Source of the DNA: Azolla caroliniana
Taxonomy: Eukaryota; Polypodiophyta
Assembly (NCBI GenBank): GCA_043228905.1
Contig: JBHGNT010000008.1
Coordinates: 15,314,001-15,378,000, forward strand
Direction of reading: 5' to 3'
DNA length: 64,000 nucleotides
Part shown: positions 33,201 to 43,373 of the stretch, piece by piece
How the letters are laid out: each line of letters opens with the position of its first letter
How positions within the stretch are numbered: the stretch's first letter is position 1
Made by a program: the position numbers and the translations under genes
The notes under the pieces: model-generated
What the model was told of the DNA's origin: nothing
The model's database searches: none
What the model saw: only the letters and a program-made list of their open reading frames with translations

Positions 33201-35364
33201 GCAACAAGATTCTGAAAATAGGCTTATGCATCCTATATATTTTATTAGTAAAGCCATGTCTGATGTAGAGAAAGAATTCTTAGAAGTAGAAAAGTGGATG
33301 TTAGCTCTTATATATGCTTGTAAAAAGTTTAGAAGCTTTCTACTACCTCATCATTTTGTAATAATCACTAGCATGTCATTACTCCCATATGTACTCCAAC
33401 ATGTGAGCATTTCAGCACGAATTGCTAAATGGGCTCTACTATTGGCGGAGTTTGATTTTGAAGTCAAATTGGAATCAACTATGCGTGCCGAATTGGCGGA
33501 TCTTCTCACCTTTAGAGAAACCTTTCATGAAGAAGACTTGGTAAAGCTACGAAAGGCACTTCCTGAGCCAGATATGGAGGATGCATTCACCTTATTCTTT
33601 GATGGGGCATTTCGCAAAGCCACAAACATAGCCGTGGGTGGGATTATTCTCAAGGATCCTCAAGGAGACAGAGTAAAAAGTGAAGGTATTACATTAAGTG
33701 GTGTGAATTCAAATAATGAAGCGGAGTATGCTACCTTGTGTTATGGTCTTCGTCTATGTAAAGCTATGAAGATAAAAAGATTAATTCTTAAGGGTGATTC
33801 CTTATTGGTAATTAAACAAATTCAAGGCAATTGGAAATGTCAAAGTGATGGGCTTAGAAATTTTTATAAAGAAGCAATGAGTCTACTAAGGTCTTTTGAA
33901 AAGATACAGGTTAAGCATGTGGGGAGATTATACAATAAAGAAGCAGATGCATTAGCTCAAGCCCAATTAGATAAGATCAAGGAAGGTTTCGTTGGTGTTT
34001 TGGAGACGTGCAAAGATGTAGACTCCCTAGAGGAAGTACATAATTTTCTTAATAAAGGAGAGTTTCCAAATAACCTCAATGCTTTGCAAAGAAAGCGTTT
34101 GGTGGCAAAGGCTTCACAATATCATTTGGTGGGTGAAGATTTGTACAACAAAGGGAAAGATGGAGTTTTACGAAGAGTTCCTAACAAAAGCGAGATTATA
34201 AAGATACTCTTTAAGTTGCATGAAGAAGTTTGTGGTGGGCATTTAGCCCATGATATAATGATAAGAAAGATTTTACTAATTGGTTTTACATGGCCTACTA
34301 TCCATAGGGATGTGCATGATTGGTGTAGATCTTGTGATGCATGTCAAAAAGCGGGAATAAGACATCTACAAAGTGGACCTTTACAACCCATTGTGGTGTT
34401 TGCTCCATTCGAGAAATGGGGAATTGATGCAGTAGGACCTCTTCCGAAAACTCAACATGGTAAAGAGTTTATTTTGGTGGCCATTGACTACATGACAAAG
34501 TGGGTGGAAGCTATAGCAACTTCCTCGATTAAAGCCAAAGATGTAGCCCAATTTGTGTATAAGAATATTTGTACTAGATTTGGAGTTCCCATGGAGATTG
34601 TATCCGATCATGGACCCGGTTTTAGGAGTGAAATGTTAGCTTGTCTATTAAGCAAGTTGAAGATTAAGCATCGATATTCAACGCCTTATTATCCTCAAGC
34701 AAATGGTGCAGTTGAGAAAGTGAATGGGCTTATAGTGAAGAATTTGACAAAGTTAGTGCAAGACAAAGTAAGAACATGGGATAGGTATTTGGATGATACT
34801 CTTTGGGCTTATAGAGTTTCTTATAAATCCTCCACAGGTTTTACTCCTTTTTATTTGGTTTATGGAAAAGAAGCGTTACTTCCGATCGAACTTGAGATCA
34901 AAAGTAATAGACTAATGGAGGCATCGCATCGCTCAAAAGGAAATGATGTGATGAGTCGTTTAGCGAGCAACCATCTACTACAATATTCAAGAGAAGAAGC
35001 TGTGGAGCATTACTTAAATCAAGCAATGAAGAGAAAGGAGGCATATGACAAAAAACACAAGGGCAACCACATTGAAGAAGGATCATTGGTTCTTAGGTAT
35101 GATAATAGATATGATTATATTCAAGGACAAAAGCTTGATAATAAGTGGGAAGGACCCTTTGTGGTTCACAAAAAGTATGACAACGGAAGTTACCAATTGA
35201 AAGATGTGGATGGAGCACTTCATTCTTATCGAGTGAACGGATGGCGCCTTAAAAAGTATGTAACTCGGGGACCTACTTATATTCCCCAAGTTACTAATGA
35301 TATTGTTGATACGGATGGATGGGAGCAAGAAGTGGACTTGTTTCCCCATACATTATTTTCTTAA
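30205..35364 (+). CDS. Gag-Pol polyprotein of element D (1719 aa)
   Basis: The frame is open from 30082, but that start lies inside the LTR; the Met at 30205 (MQFAFSGERTQ) is the first after the primer site. Residues: gag about 1-230; zinc knuckle CYSCQEEGHISTRC 265-278; protease DSGA at 473; RT from about 690 with VDYKPLNAATK and catalytic FMDD (Asp 843, Asp 844); first RNase H about 960-1110; second RNase H with Asp 1133, Glu 1172, Asp 1198, Asp 1248; integrase with an H-H-C-C finger from His 1339 and D1408, D1468, E1504 (35-residue D-E spacing). All catalytic residues are present. It should produce particles, cDNA and integration. No chromodomain is seen. Confidence 0.95.
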   Translation: MQFAFSGERTQDAGAFLASFEHHAVSIGRITDNEKLPLLVATFYGRARDWYDSLPPNQQGAYQLLVHQFRAKYIQRRSATEVREELFRLKMESPIGFTEYERNFKDLWTTWIRLRGGTEDEWFKMERFKMGLDMYFRLEANLKDPTSFQALIQVCQAYDRQVKMMSSLGDPQMTALGANLMPRANFQASSSIVHGGQVFPNVYTTTTINPTSISQEVEQVRSEQDTMALVNRRFDEVMTHLRQSQAIHNTIPDGGGSRGHHGVICYSCQEEGHISTRCPHRQQRGMGRGIYQVQRNGQRPNNNEVEGNVTLPMAQVPTIPHNVNLLNFIDDSDNSFEVAPVKRTRSSQKEKEVEGESSASRQKKKSKENENEEKLRRRHSRRKIKMEDIPMGEGVEAFNLKHELISSGPRITWPQLLQLSPTLRKEWGRLASIRQSRKTVHYVGIVRVEDRKDIRPTIPVSIKGFHIKDALVDSGARVSLISEFVVNKVGIPISRSSSARVAVADGGVVHCIGIVEDVVIKCFGVSISMDFHVIPLKGPSYSLVLGRPWMQELNVVQDWSKGLMTITPSKGVSIHYDMRQQRLIEKEEDGITEYDSGSAYESDESEDSSSEWEMATSYAVLKEEDDEGGLITMEQKEKMISKDLKGQERQQFINLISEFPNLFISDYAHIRGVDVIQHHINLKEGTTPVAQKLRRLGHVQKEALLKEVKALLRAQFIYPVEDSEWVSPIVVVPKKNGKWRVCVDYKPLNAATKRDHFPLPFQDEILDEIAGHEMYSVCDGYSGYFQIRIAEEDQKKTTFITPWGCFAYRCMPFGLTNAVFTFNRLAIHVFQPFFGKFVRVFMDDFAIYSSRKDHLEKVRSAFKRLEECKMQLNPEKCHIGEKEVVMLGHVVSQEGIKVDSSKIEAIQKMTTPTSIKDLEVFVQKVRYFERFIHMLAQILYPFRIILRTNNFLWTSTTEEQYVRIKELLCNAPILKPPDRTSTFFLSLSVGSHAIGAILMQQDSENRLMHPIYFISKAMSDVEKEFLEVEKWMLALIYACKKFRSFLLPHHFVIITSMSLLPYVLQHVSISARIAKWALLLAEFDFEVKLESTMRAELADLLTFRETFHEEDLVKLRKALPEPDMEDAFTLFFDGAFRKATNIAVGGIILKDPQGDRVKSEGITLSGVNSNNEAEYATLCYGLRLCKAMKIKRLILKGDSLLVIKQIQGNWKCQSDGLRNFYKEAMSLLRSFEKIQVKHVGRLYNKEADALAQAQLDKIKEGFVGVLETCKDVDSLEEVHNFLNKGEFPNNLNALQRKRLVAKASQYHLVGEDLYNKGKDGVLRRVPNKSEIIKILFKLHEEVCGGHLAHDIMIRKILLIGFTWPTIHRDVHDWCRSCDACQKAGIRHLQSGPLQPIVVFAPFEKWGIDAVGPLPKTQHGKEFILVAIDYMTKWVEAIATSSIKAKDVAQFVYKNICTRFGVPMEIVSDHGPGFRSEMLACLLSKLKIKHRYSTPYYPQANGAVEKVNGLIVKNLTKLVQDKVRTWDRYLDDTLWAYRVSYKSSTGFTPFYLVYGKEALLPIELEIKSNRLMEASHRSKGNDVMSRLASNHLLQYSREEAVEHYLNQAMKRKEAYDKKHKGNHIEEGSLVLRYDNRYDYIQGQKLDNKWEGPFVVHKKYDNGSYQLKDVDGALHSYRVNGWRLKKYVTRGPTYIPQVTNDIVDTDGWEQEVDLFPHTLFS

Positions 35365-35608
35365 TAGTCCATATTGTAGACCCATCTTTCTCTCTATTAA
35401 CAAAAAGGAAGATGGTAATAGTGATTATTTTTTTTATTTGTAGAGAATGTGAGGTTTTTCCTACCGATTAGCGGGGGTTTTACTCACATCTTTTTATTTT
35501 CTTTTTATTATATCTCTCTCATTGTCTATAGCCAAGAGATTGGCGAGAGAGCTTTTGTTTGTTAAGTACTGCCAATAAGTGCTTCGCCATAAATGGCTTA
35601 GCCTCTAA
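35365..35608 (+). other. Non-coding region of D between pol and polypurine tract
   Basis: T-rich, about 240 bp. It contains ACTCACATC and repeated GCCA/TGGCT segments (35530-35605) that can form a weak hairpin. No frame is seen. Confidence 0.5.
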
Positions 35609-35625
35609 CAAGGGGGAGGGCTAAA
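35609..35625 (+). other. Polypurine tract of D
   Basis: The run ACAAGGGGGAGGGCTAA lies directly before the 3' LTR and would prime plus-strand synthesis. Confidence 0.85.
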
Positions 35626-36373
35626 TGTGAAAGTGTTTTTAGAATCTAAGCCATTGAACATTAGGAGAATATAAAGTATAGATAATTCACCTTTTGAGGA
35701 TAAGAACACGAACTAAGACCTTAGGGAAGAAGTCAAAAGTAAAAGTACGAGACCAAGAGAAAAGTAAAAAGAGAAAACGCAGACTATAAAAAACAGTAAA
35801 AATAGAATGGTCATAACTCCCTCGTTGTTTATCCAAATATCACGTTTAAATATGTATTAGAAAGCTTGTAAAAAGAGCTTTCTATAGCTTTTTAAATCGC
35901 TTAATTTGGATATCGGATGAGGGAGATATGACGATTAGAAGGTTGATGTGTCATAGCTAAAAATAGGGAGATAAAAAGCTTCTAAAAATAGCATGAACGT
36001 GGATAAGAAGAGGAAGGTTATAAAAGAAGAAGTAATATTAGGGAGAAGGGGGCTGAGAGTGAAGGCCAAAGAGTGGATAAGGAGTGTTAGGAAGAAGTGT
36101 CTTTGTGGAAGAGGAAGTGTCTTAGAAGAGGAAGGTCTTTGGTTTTAGTTCAATGTGGAGTTTGTCTCCTTTGTATTCTCTTGATGTTGGAATATCAGAA
36201 CATTCTTATTTCTTGCTCGCTTTCTCTATCTTTTTTCTTAGTTTCTTGAGTTATACTCTCTAATCATAATTACCTAGAGCTATATAATATATTATGATTT
36301 TCAACTCCATCTAATCGGTTTGGTCAAGCCCTCATATAGTGTATAACTATCTATTATCTTATACACACTATCA
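35626..36373 (+). repeat. 3' LTR of D (748 bp)
   Basis: Same length as the 5' LTR. The differences I can see are T for G in the AAATATGG/TATTAG segment and A for G in GAGTGGATAAGG. It is followed by the TSD GGAAG at 36374-36378. Confidence 0.95.
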
Positions 36374-36378
36374 GGAAG

Positions 36379-36839
36379 GAGCGGAAAAGACCATAGCGCC
36401 GAGTCGGATGAATTCAATTTCGGATCGGTTGAAGAAGAAGAGGGCGGATCCGCGAAAGAGTTCGAAAGAGGATATTAGGGGAACAGCCAAAAGAAAGAGC
36501 CAAAGCCAACCAAGCATGGGGGAGATGATACCGTCAAGGGCGAGAAGACCGAAGACAAGTTGGAGACAGCCAACTCGAACGAGAGCGAAAACCGATCGGA
36601 GGTAGCCGAGTCGGTTCGAGTTTGATTCGGATACACTGAATCAATCGAGGGCCAAGCGGAAAAGAAGATAGCAGGAGAAGCGCCAACACTGCGATAGCAA
36701 GGGAGCTGTGAAGGGTCATACCGACCGGAAGGGTCGAAGCGCACGGAGTCGAAAAGGCCGAGGAGCGTGAGCGAGGCGTGGAGGCAAGAGGAACCGGAGC
36801 GGTGATCCAGAAGAGCCTCAAGTTGAGCTTGAGGGGGAG
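36379..36839 (+). pseudogene. Copia E, second part: 3' end and polypurine tract
   Basis: It continues copia E after the D insertion. The frame is charged and low in complexity (GDDTVKGEKTEDKLETANSN) with a stop near 36476. It matches the minus-strand stretch at 18000-18600. It ends in the polypurine tract TTGAGCTTGAGGGGGAG next to the LTR. Confidence 0.75.
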
Positions 36840-37292
36840 TGTTGAGAGACAAGCTCAACATCAGCCGGATCGGCTGAGCAAGCTGAGGGCCGGATCGGTT
36901 GGGACCGATCGATTAGGCCGGACCGGTGCGTAAAACGGATGCGTAAACCGGGACGCAAACCGGTGCGTAGGAAGGCCGTATCGGTGCGTAAACCGAAAGG
37001 CCGTTAGAAAGATATTCCTTGTAAGGAATAGTTTTGGGAGTAAGAGTCGAGGTTCATTTATGAGCAGTCAAGTAATGTCAGTACTTGTGCCAGCCCAATT
37101 GTCGGGGCTTGTATAAAAGTGCTCCCTAAGCACATCCTATGTACAGATTGAGTATTATTTTTTGAATTAAGTTCTTGTGTTTACTCTCTCTCGGTCTCTC
37201 CCGTGCGTACTGTGCAAACCTAAGCTTTCCATTAAACCTACGTTTTCTGTTGTTCGATTTTTCTACATTGCTTCCGCACGCCATTCTTTTGA
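36840..37292 (+). repeat. 3' LTR of copia E (about 453 bp)
   Basis: It begins TGTTGAGAGACAAGCTCAAC and ends CCATTCTTTTGA, where other family members end in CA. A TATA region (CTTGTATAAAAGTG) is at about 37109. Ty3 element G follows directly. Confidence 0.85.
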
Positions 37293-37867
37293 AAGGGGAA
37301 GGATAGATCGACGCCAACGTACAAATTAAGGTCGGATATTGAACAAACAACTAACTTAAGGAAGGTTCTTGAAGAAAGAGTGCTCGATATCCGTATTGAC
37401 CTTACATTGAGAGAACTACTTGGAATTGCAAAGAAGGAGTTCCATGAGACCATCGTCAATCTTATCACACGTAAAAGACAACAAGCGGATGAGGAAGAGG
37501 GAATTTCGACAAAGGTGACAACCAATGCCATAACTATGGCAAGAACAGAAGAGAAAGAAGAAGATCTAGTGGATAGTTATTATACACGACCCCATTGGGC
37601 AAGAGCGACAACGGAAACTCCGGTGAAGTTTGGAGAGAAGAAAGAGACGGTTGTGGCTCTTATAGACTACGGATCAGAGATTAACCTCATGTCGACGGAT
37701 TTCTACAAGAAGGGAAGATGGCCTATCAACACGAACCATGGATGGAAGATTTGTGCGGCGACGAAGGCAATAGAAGATCTTTATGGAGCATGTCCCAACA
37801 TTCAAGTCACAATCGGGGATGTAGATATCGACCAACACTTTTTTGTTCAAGATTCGGCTTCCCATTC
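37293..37867 (+). pseudogene. Ty3 element G: gag end and protease
   Basis: The frame has a helical basic part and then a retropepsin-like domain with ALIDYGSEINLMS (active site D-Y-G, not D-S/T-G), KGRWPINTNHGWKI and LYGACPNIQVTIGDVDI. It breaks off at FFVQDSASHS, where an inverted-repeat element is inserted, and resumes at 40042 with VILGQPHI. Confidence 0.8.
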
Positions 37868-40041
37868 AAACACGTTCGTGTTCACAAGTGGAAGGATAAG
37901 GAATATTCCGTTTGATTTTGGGGGTTTTTCTGCCATTTCACAAAACACCTTGATACTAGTATCACATGTTCTCTAAAACTTGATGAAAAAGTTGAAAATT
38001 TCACCATTTGGTAAAATTGAAAAATGCCAAATTTCGGTCAAATACGAAAAGTAACTTTGTGTATTTTTAAAGAAAAATGACAACTAATAAGTTTTTGGAT
38101 CTTAAAGAAATCAAAAGCAAATGATTTCAAAACAATGTACGTTTTTATTTCATTCGATAAAATGTTGTCTAAATTTGTTACACATAGTTGCACAACAAGT
38201 ACATTTGGGAGTTATTTGCATATATATCATCATTTTTCTCATGAGAATCACTACTATAGATAATATACAATTGTGACTCTTCCTCCTTATTTTCAAATGT
38301 ACCAATCAAATCATTGTCTTCATCAAATGGTGTGTCCAAATTGTGTGCAATAAATCTTCTTTACCTTCAATCTGAGATATCTCTAGACTTGCTAATATCT
38401 CTTTTATTATGTATATCGTTGTTATTCTTAAACATCCAACTTTTGTCTGTGTAAAGTCATACACAATGATATCCACCTAACTAATGTCAATGATAGATGT
38501 ATTACAAAGATTTAATGCATCATCACGTCCAAAACTTTACCAATGCAAAATTGGTACCCTAGCTCATGGCCATCTACATGTGTAGTTATTAATATCCCCC
38601 CCTTGAGTTCTTGCAAGTTTCCTTGTCACCCGAGTTATGCTCGTGTTGTCATCCTTTGTTCCACATAAATGTTTCTCTGTTGTAGATGAACCAAACTATA
38701 AAGATCAACATTAAGTGCTTGAAGTGGTCATTGAGAACCATGAGAATACTTTAGACCATGTAAATGACATTTCCAAGGTTCAATTACCATCAACACAATT
38801 ATTAATGGTTTTTTGTTAATCAATGATGCACATGTTCACCATAAGGTATCTTGTTATGCAACATACATCTTTGTAGTATCGATATGCATCATTTTCTCTT
38901 GTAAAAACATAGATTTCCGTATAATTTCAGTTCATGTTTAAAAAACCTCTTTTATTTGAAAAATAAGAAGATTTTTAAACATGAACTCAATATGTCGTGT
39001 CGAGTTAATGTAAAAAACAGAGTATCGAGTTTGTATGAAAATTCTAGTTTTTATATGAACTCAAGATCAACTTATTATTATTAATTTTTTTAAATTCGGT
39101 AAAAAAAACTTTAAACATGAATTCAATACATTGTATGGAATTATGATCAAAACTCTGTTTTTTACATCAACTCGATACAACAGATCGAGTTCATATTTAA
39201 AAAACTTCTTTTTTTCAAATAAAAGAGGTTTTTTAAACATGAACTCAAATTATACTGAAATCTATGTTTTTACAAGAGAAAAAGATACATATCAATACTA
39301 CAAAGATGTATGTTGCACAACAAGATACCTTATGGTGAACATGTGCTTCATTGATTAGCAAAAAAACATTAATAATTGTATTGATGGTAATTGAACTTCG
39401 CAAATGCCATTTACTTCACAAATTTATTAGGGGAATTCTCAAAAGGAAGAAGAGGATAACATTGTAGATACCCTGATAACTGTGTGATATGTTCAAATTG
39501 ATATATTAATGTTCAAATCTAAAGTTTGATAGTTTTGACAGTTTATGAATATCATCTACATTTTAGGACTTGTGGATTTATCAAAATTGTTTATGAATAT
39601 TGTCTACATTTCTTGAGTTGTGAATTTATGGATGTTAATTAGCACTAAATTTATAGATGATGACATTAAGGATTGCAATGTTACCTCTTATACTTAAAAC
39701 ATTTTCAAGTCTAACAAAAGATGTAATCTTAATCTCATGAAGATGATGAAACCATTCATCTTAACTTGTGCCTTGAGTTAACCATTGTGATTTTCTTTAA
39801 GTAACTACATTTCATATATGCAAACCATCCACATTTAAACATTTACTGAAAAGTTATTCAATTTTAGAAATTATGATTTTGAAACCTGTTAAATCTCAAA
39901 AAATTAGCAAATTTTACATGCTATTTAAAACATGTGATACTAGTGTATCAAGTTTTTGAAAATTGTCTAAAATCGCAAGATTATAAAAGGAATCTATAAA
40001 TGGAATGCGTGATCCTTCCACTTGTGAACGCGAACGTGTTT
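37868..40041. mobile_element. 2.2-kb inverted-repeat element without transposase
   Basis: The ends are inverted: AAACACGTTCGTGTTCACAA at 37868 and its near-complement ending at 40041, extending about 30 bp with one mismatch. A further inverted pair is CTTGATACTAGTATCACATG (about 37950) against its complement (about 39932-39955). Removing it rejoins the protease of G. The target duplication is unclear, perhaps TC. No frame longer than 75 codons is seen. It is a non-autonomous DNA transposon or foldback element; the superfamily is unresolved. Confidence 0.72.
38757..39412. repeat. Large central inverted repeat (arms about 265 bp)
   Basis: The left arm 38757-39022 and the right arm 39140-39412 are reverse complements with scattered changes, including the ACCATAAGGTATCTTGTT and CTCTTGTAAAAACATAGATT segments. 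Shorter hairpins (GTTCATGTTTAAAAA against TTTTTAAACATGAAC) lie inside each arm. The RNA or single-stranded DNA could form one long stem. Confidence 0.85.
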
Positions 40042-42937
40042 TCGGTGATTCTTGGGCAACCCCACATAACATCATGAAGGATGGAGACTAAGGTGTTTGA
40101 TAGTGGAGCAGCATTCGCTCAGGTGAAGAGTCTTGATGGTCAAAAGTTGGTTCAATTCTTGACAGTGCTAGCTAATCATGAGAGGAACCGAGATAGCCTC
40201 AGAGATGAGGCCTCTGATTTTTAACACAGACTATTGAAGAATGGGGCAAATATAGTTTGAGAAAAAGTCCCCGAAAAGAAGAAAGAAGCAAGAAGGAAAA
40301 CTATATTTAGCACCTAATGGTGCGTGTGGGATGACTACACTCAATGAGAGAGAGAAGCGCCAAGTTCAAAACTTTGAACATTGGCTAAAAGAATAAGGAA
40401 TATAGAAGAAGAAAACAACATATCATGGGTCATGGAGGAAGCCTCATTTAACAATACAATCGGAGAAATAGAGAGTATCGTGGACTTGAGCCCTCATGAG
40501 CAACATACGATTCAAGTCAACACCATCAACATGTATACCGCCATCAACGAATGCCGACGAGGGGTCATGGAGGAGTTGGTCAGAGTAAACACAAAATATA
40601 AATCAGTAGATAAGAAGGTCAAGTCGGTAGTTATTCCGTTACCGGAGGATAGTTGGCACATGATGAAAGAAGTTACAAAGGATCCAAGTCTCAAAGACCC
40701 AAAAGGGATAGGCCATACCTTTTCTGATGAATCAAGAGGGAAACACCAAGTCGGGAAGGATGACTTCCTTCTCCCCGAAGAAGAAGAAAGGTTTAGGATG
40801 ATGCTTGAGAGACATGGGAAAGCCTTTGCCTTCTCTCCACAACAAATCAGATGTGCCGACCCGAAGATGATAGAGCCGATGGTGATATTTACGGTGCCAC
40901 ATTTACCTTGGAACCTCAAGCCAATACCGGTTCCAAGAGCTCACATTCCGAAGTTGATTGAGCTTCTAAGGGAAAAGGTTAGGATGGGAATTCTTGAGCC
41001 GTCCAATGCTCCCTACTCCAATAGATGGTTTTACAGTGCCGAAGAAGAACGAATCCTAACGCTTTATTCAAGATCTCCAACCCGTCAACAAGGTGAGGAT
41101 CTGAAATGCTAGAATTGGTCCAAGCATGGATGAAATTGCCGAAGCCTTCGTGGGAAGATCGATCTATTCCATTGGTGATCTCTACTCGGGCTATAATCAA
41201 TTTCAATTGTCAGTCGATAGTAGAGACATTACAACAATGAGGACACCGATCGGGTTCGTAAGGATGTGCACCTTACCCCAAGCTGCGACAAAGCCCACAT
41301 GGCAAATGCCATGAACAAAGTGTTAAAGGATTGTATTCCTGATATCACAATGCCCTTCTTAGATGACATTTCAATCAAAGGATGCTTGGTGGAAGAAAAA
41401 GATGAATCAAAAGATGAAGATGGTTGCCGAAGATTCGTCATCAATCATATAAAAGATAGCGAAAAGGTGATGCAAAAGCTTGAGGAGGCAAATCTCACGT
41501 TTTCAGGAGAGAAGTTTGCATTCGGTCAACCAGAAATATTGGTAGTAGGAAACTTGTGTGGAGCTTATGGATGGAAGCCATCTCCATCCAAGGTGAATGT
41601 TATCCAAGAGATGAAAGAGGAGTGTGAGTCCCAAACAGAGGTGAGAAGATTCTTGGGAGCATGTGTGTTCTACCACATATGGATTCCACACTATGCCCAT
41701 GTCGTTGAACCATTGGATGGACTACTAAAGAAAAGGAAGAAGTTTGAATGGGAAGACGAGCATACCTACGTAGTTCAAAAGTTGAAGAAACTATTATTTG
41801 AAGCTCCAGCATTGTGCAAAGCCGACTACAATGAAGGTACCTCAATATATGTGATAGTGGATACGAGCCCAACCGGAATTGGATGGGTGATTAACCAAGA
41901 AGACAACAACAAAAATCAGTATGTAATCCGATTCGGTGCAAAGGTGTTGACCGAAAGACAAAGAAAGTATGCCCAAGTTAAGAGAGAGCTATGGGGGATA
42001 GTATTCACAGTTAAAACCAATTGCGACTACCTTATCGGAACGAAAGTCATAATCGAAACCGATTGTCTACCTATTCTCGGGATGATATCCGGTTGTGCTA
42101 CGCCGTATATGGCTATGCTATGATGGATTGCCTATATCAAGTCGCTCAACCCCAAGATTCGACATATAACTGGGAAACATAATGTGGTGGCCGATATGTT
42201 GTCAAGGGCAAGGTAGGAGGGTGAAGAAGATCCGCACTCCGAGGAAGAGGATGTTAGCCTAAACTTCTTTACGATTTCTTGTGCTCGGGTGCTAGCGGTG
42301 TTTAAAATAGAAGATTATGAGGGTGAATTCATCGAAACTGGTAGGTACTTAAGCTCTCTTACAGAGGATGAATCATGGTCAAAGTAAAACTTCTATCTAA
42401 TTAGGAAGAAGGCCTACAAGTTATTCCTCAAAGAAGGACATCTATGGAAGTTTCCAAAGAAGAAGAAATGGAACTCCACTTCGAGTGGTGTGCAAGAAAC
42501 AAGATCAACAAACACTAATTGCTTAATTTCATGATAGTATGTGGGCAGGTCATCGAGGTATATGGACAACTTTTGCAAAGCTCAAGGAGAAGTATTGGTG
42601 GTCGGGTGTTTGCAAAGATGTAGCAAGCTATGTTGAAACATGTGCACAATGCCAATTATACTCAAATGTTCAACATAGGGTTGAACTTCATCCGACATAT
42701 CCATTATCAATGCACTATAAGTGGTTGGTAGACATAGTGGTTATGCCAATGGGATTGTGGCAAATGAGATACCTCATGCTAGCGAGAGAGGATCTCACAA
42801 ACCAAGTAGAAGGTCAGGCACTAAGGAATAAAATAACTTGGGCAATTTGCAAGTTTCTCCTTGAAGATGTTATTTGTCAATACGGATGTGTTGGCAAAAT
42901 AGTAGCCAATAGAGGAGAATTAGATGCAAATGAAGCT
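40042..42937 (+). pseudogene. Ty3 element G: RT, RNase H, integrase start
   Basis: After VILGQPHI the strand encodes an unusual RT: CADPKMIEPMVIFTVPHLPW and VPRAHIPKLIELLREKVRMG (about 40850-41000), YSIGDLYSGYNQFQLS (41170), catalytic box FLDD in TMPFLDDISIKGC (about 41350-41390), RNase H (VIVDTSPTGIGWV; KHNVVADMLSRAR at about 42180) and the integrase finger HRGIWTTF...CAQCQ (42550-42660). The second integrase Asp is replaced in VANRGE. Indels occur at 41110, 41266 and 42121. Element C cuts it at 42937. Confidence 0.85.
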
Positions 42938-43336
42938 AGGTCCCTCCCTCCTTGGGCTATAAAAGGAAGGGAGGGGTCACTTATGAAGGGTTGCCTATTT
43001 TGCGTATGAAAGGTATACCATTTAGTCTAGAGTTCTTACCGTTTTAGGGTTAGGGTTTCGTTTAGGGTTTCCTTATTCATCCTCAGTTAGGGTTTTCTCA
43101 TAGTTGTTTGGTTCGGCCCATGCGGTCACCATTGTTGTAATCATTCGTTTGTTTTAATATATCTTGTTGAGTATCTTACCTCCGCCGATCTCTCCTTCTA
43201 TGTCATGATCTTATTCTTTCCTCTTCTCCTCTTGAGCTAAGCTTCCAAAACATATCTTATACTTTCTCCTCTACTCCCTAGTCCGAGACCCCTGTGGTCC
43301 CCCCCCTTCTACATGCACGTGCATAACAACGCGACA
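42938..43336 (+). repeat. 5' LTR of C (399 bp, probably U3-truncated)
   Basis: The match to the 3' copy starts at AGGTCCCTCCC and ends GCGACA. The TATA box (TATAAAAG, 42958-42965) is only 20 bp from that start, too close for a normal U3, so the upstream U3 is probably missing here. Telomere-like TTTAGGG units lie at 43043-43092. Confidence 0.8.
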
Positions 43337-43340
43337 TCTT

Positions 43341-43358
43341 TGGTGAACTCGATGTGAA
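43341..43358 (+). other. Primer binding site of C, tRNA-Trp type
   Basis: TGGTGAACTCGATGTGAA begins four bases after the LTR; 16 of 18 bases pair with the tRNA-Trp 3' end. Confidence 0.78.
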
Positions 43359-43373
43359 GGGCGGCAAGGGAGA

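Larger units (their letters stand above)
29369..36373 (+). mobile_element. Element D: complete Ty3/gypsy (Tat-type), 7005 bp
   Basis: D has two 748-bp LTRs that differ, by eye, at only two positions, a perfect TSD, a primer site, one long gag-pol frame and a polypurine tract. The order gag-protease-RT-RNase H-second RNase H-integrase is that of the Tat group. It is nested in copia E. The near-identical LTRs mean a very recent insertion, and no disabling change is visible. Confidence 0.95.

Noticed and set aside
39131-39358. 75-codon frame as a transposase remnant
   Set aside because: It lies in the AT-rich inverted-repeat arm, and its residues follow from the hairpin sequence, not from a transposase motif.
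43041-43092. Interstitial telomere
   Set aside because: Only two TTTAGGG and two TTAGGG units, repeated exactly in both LTRs of C; they belong to the LTR.
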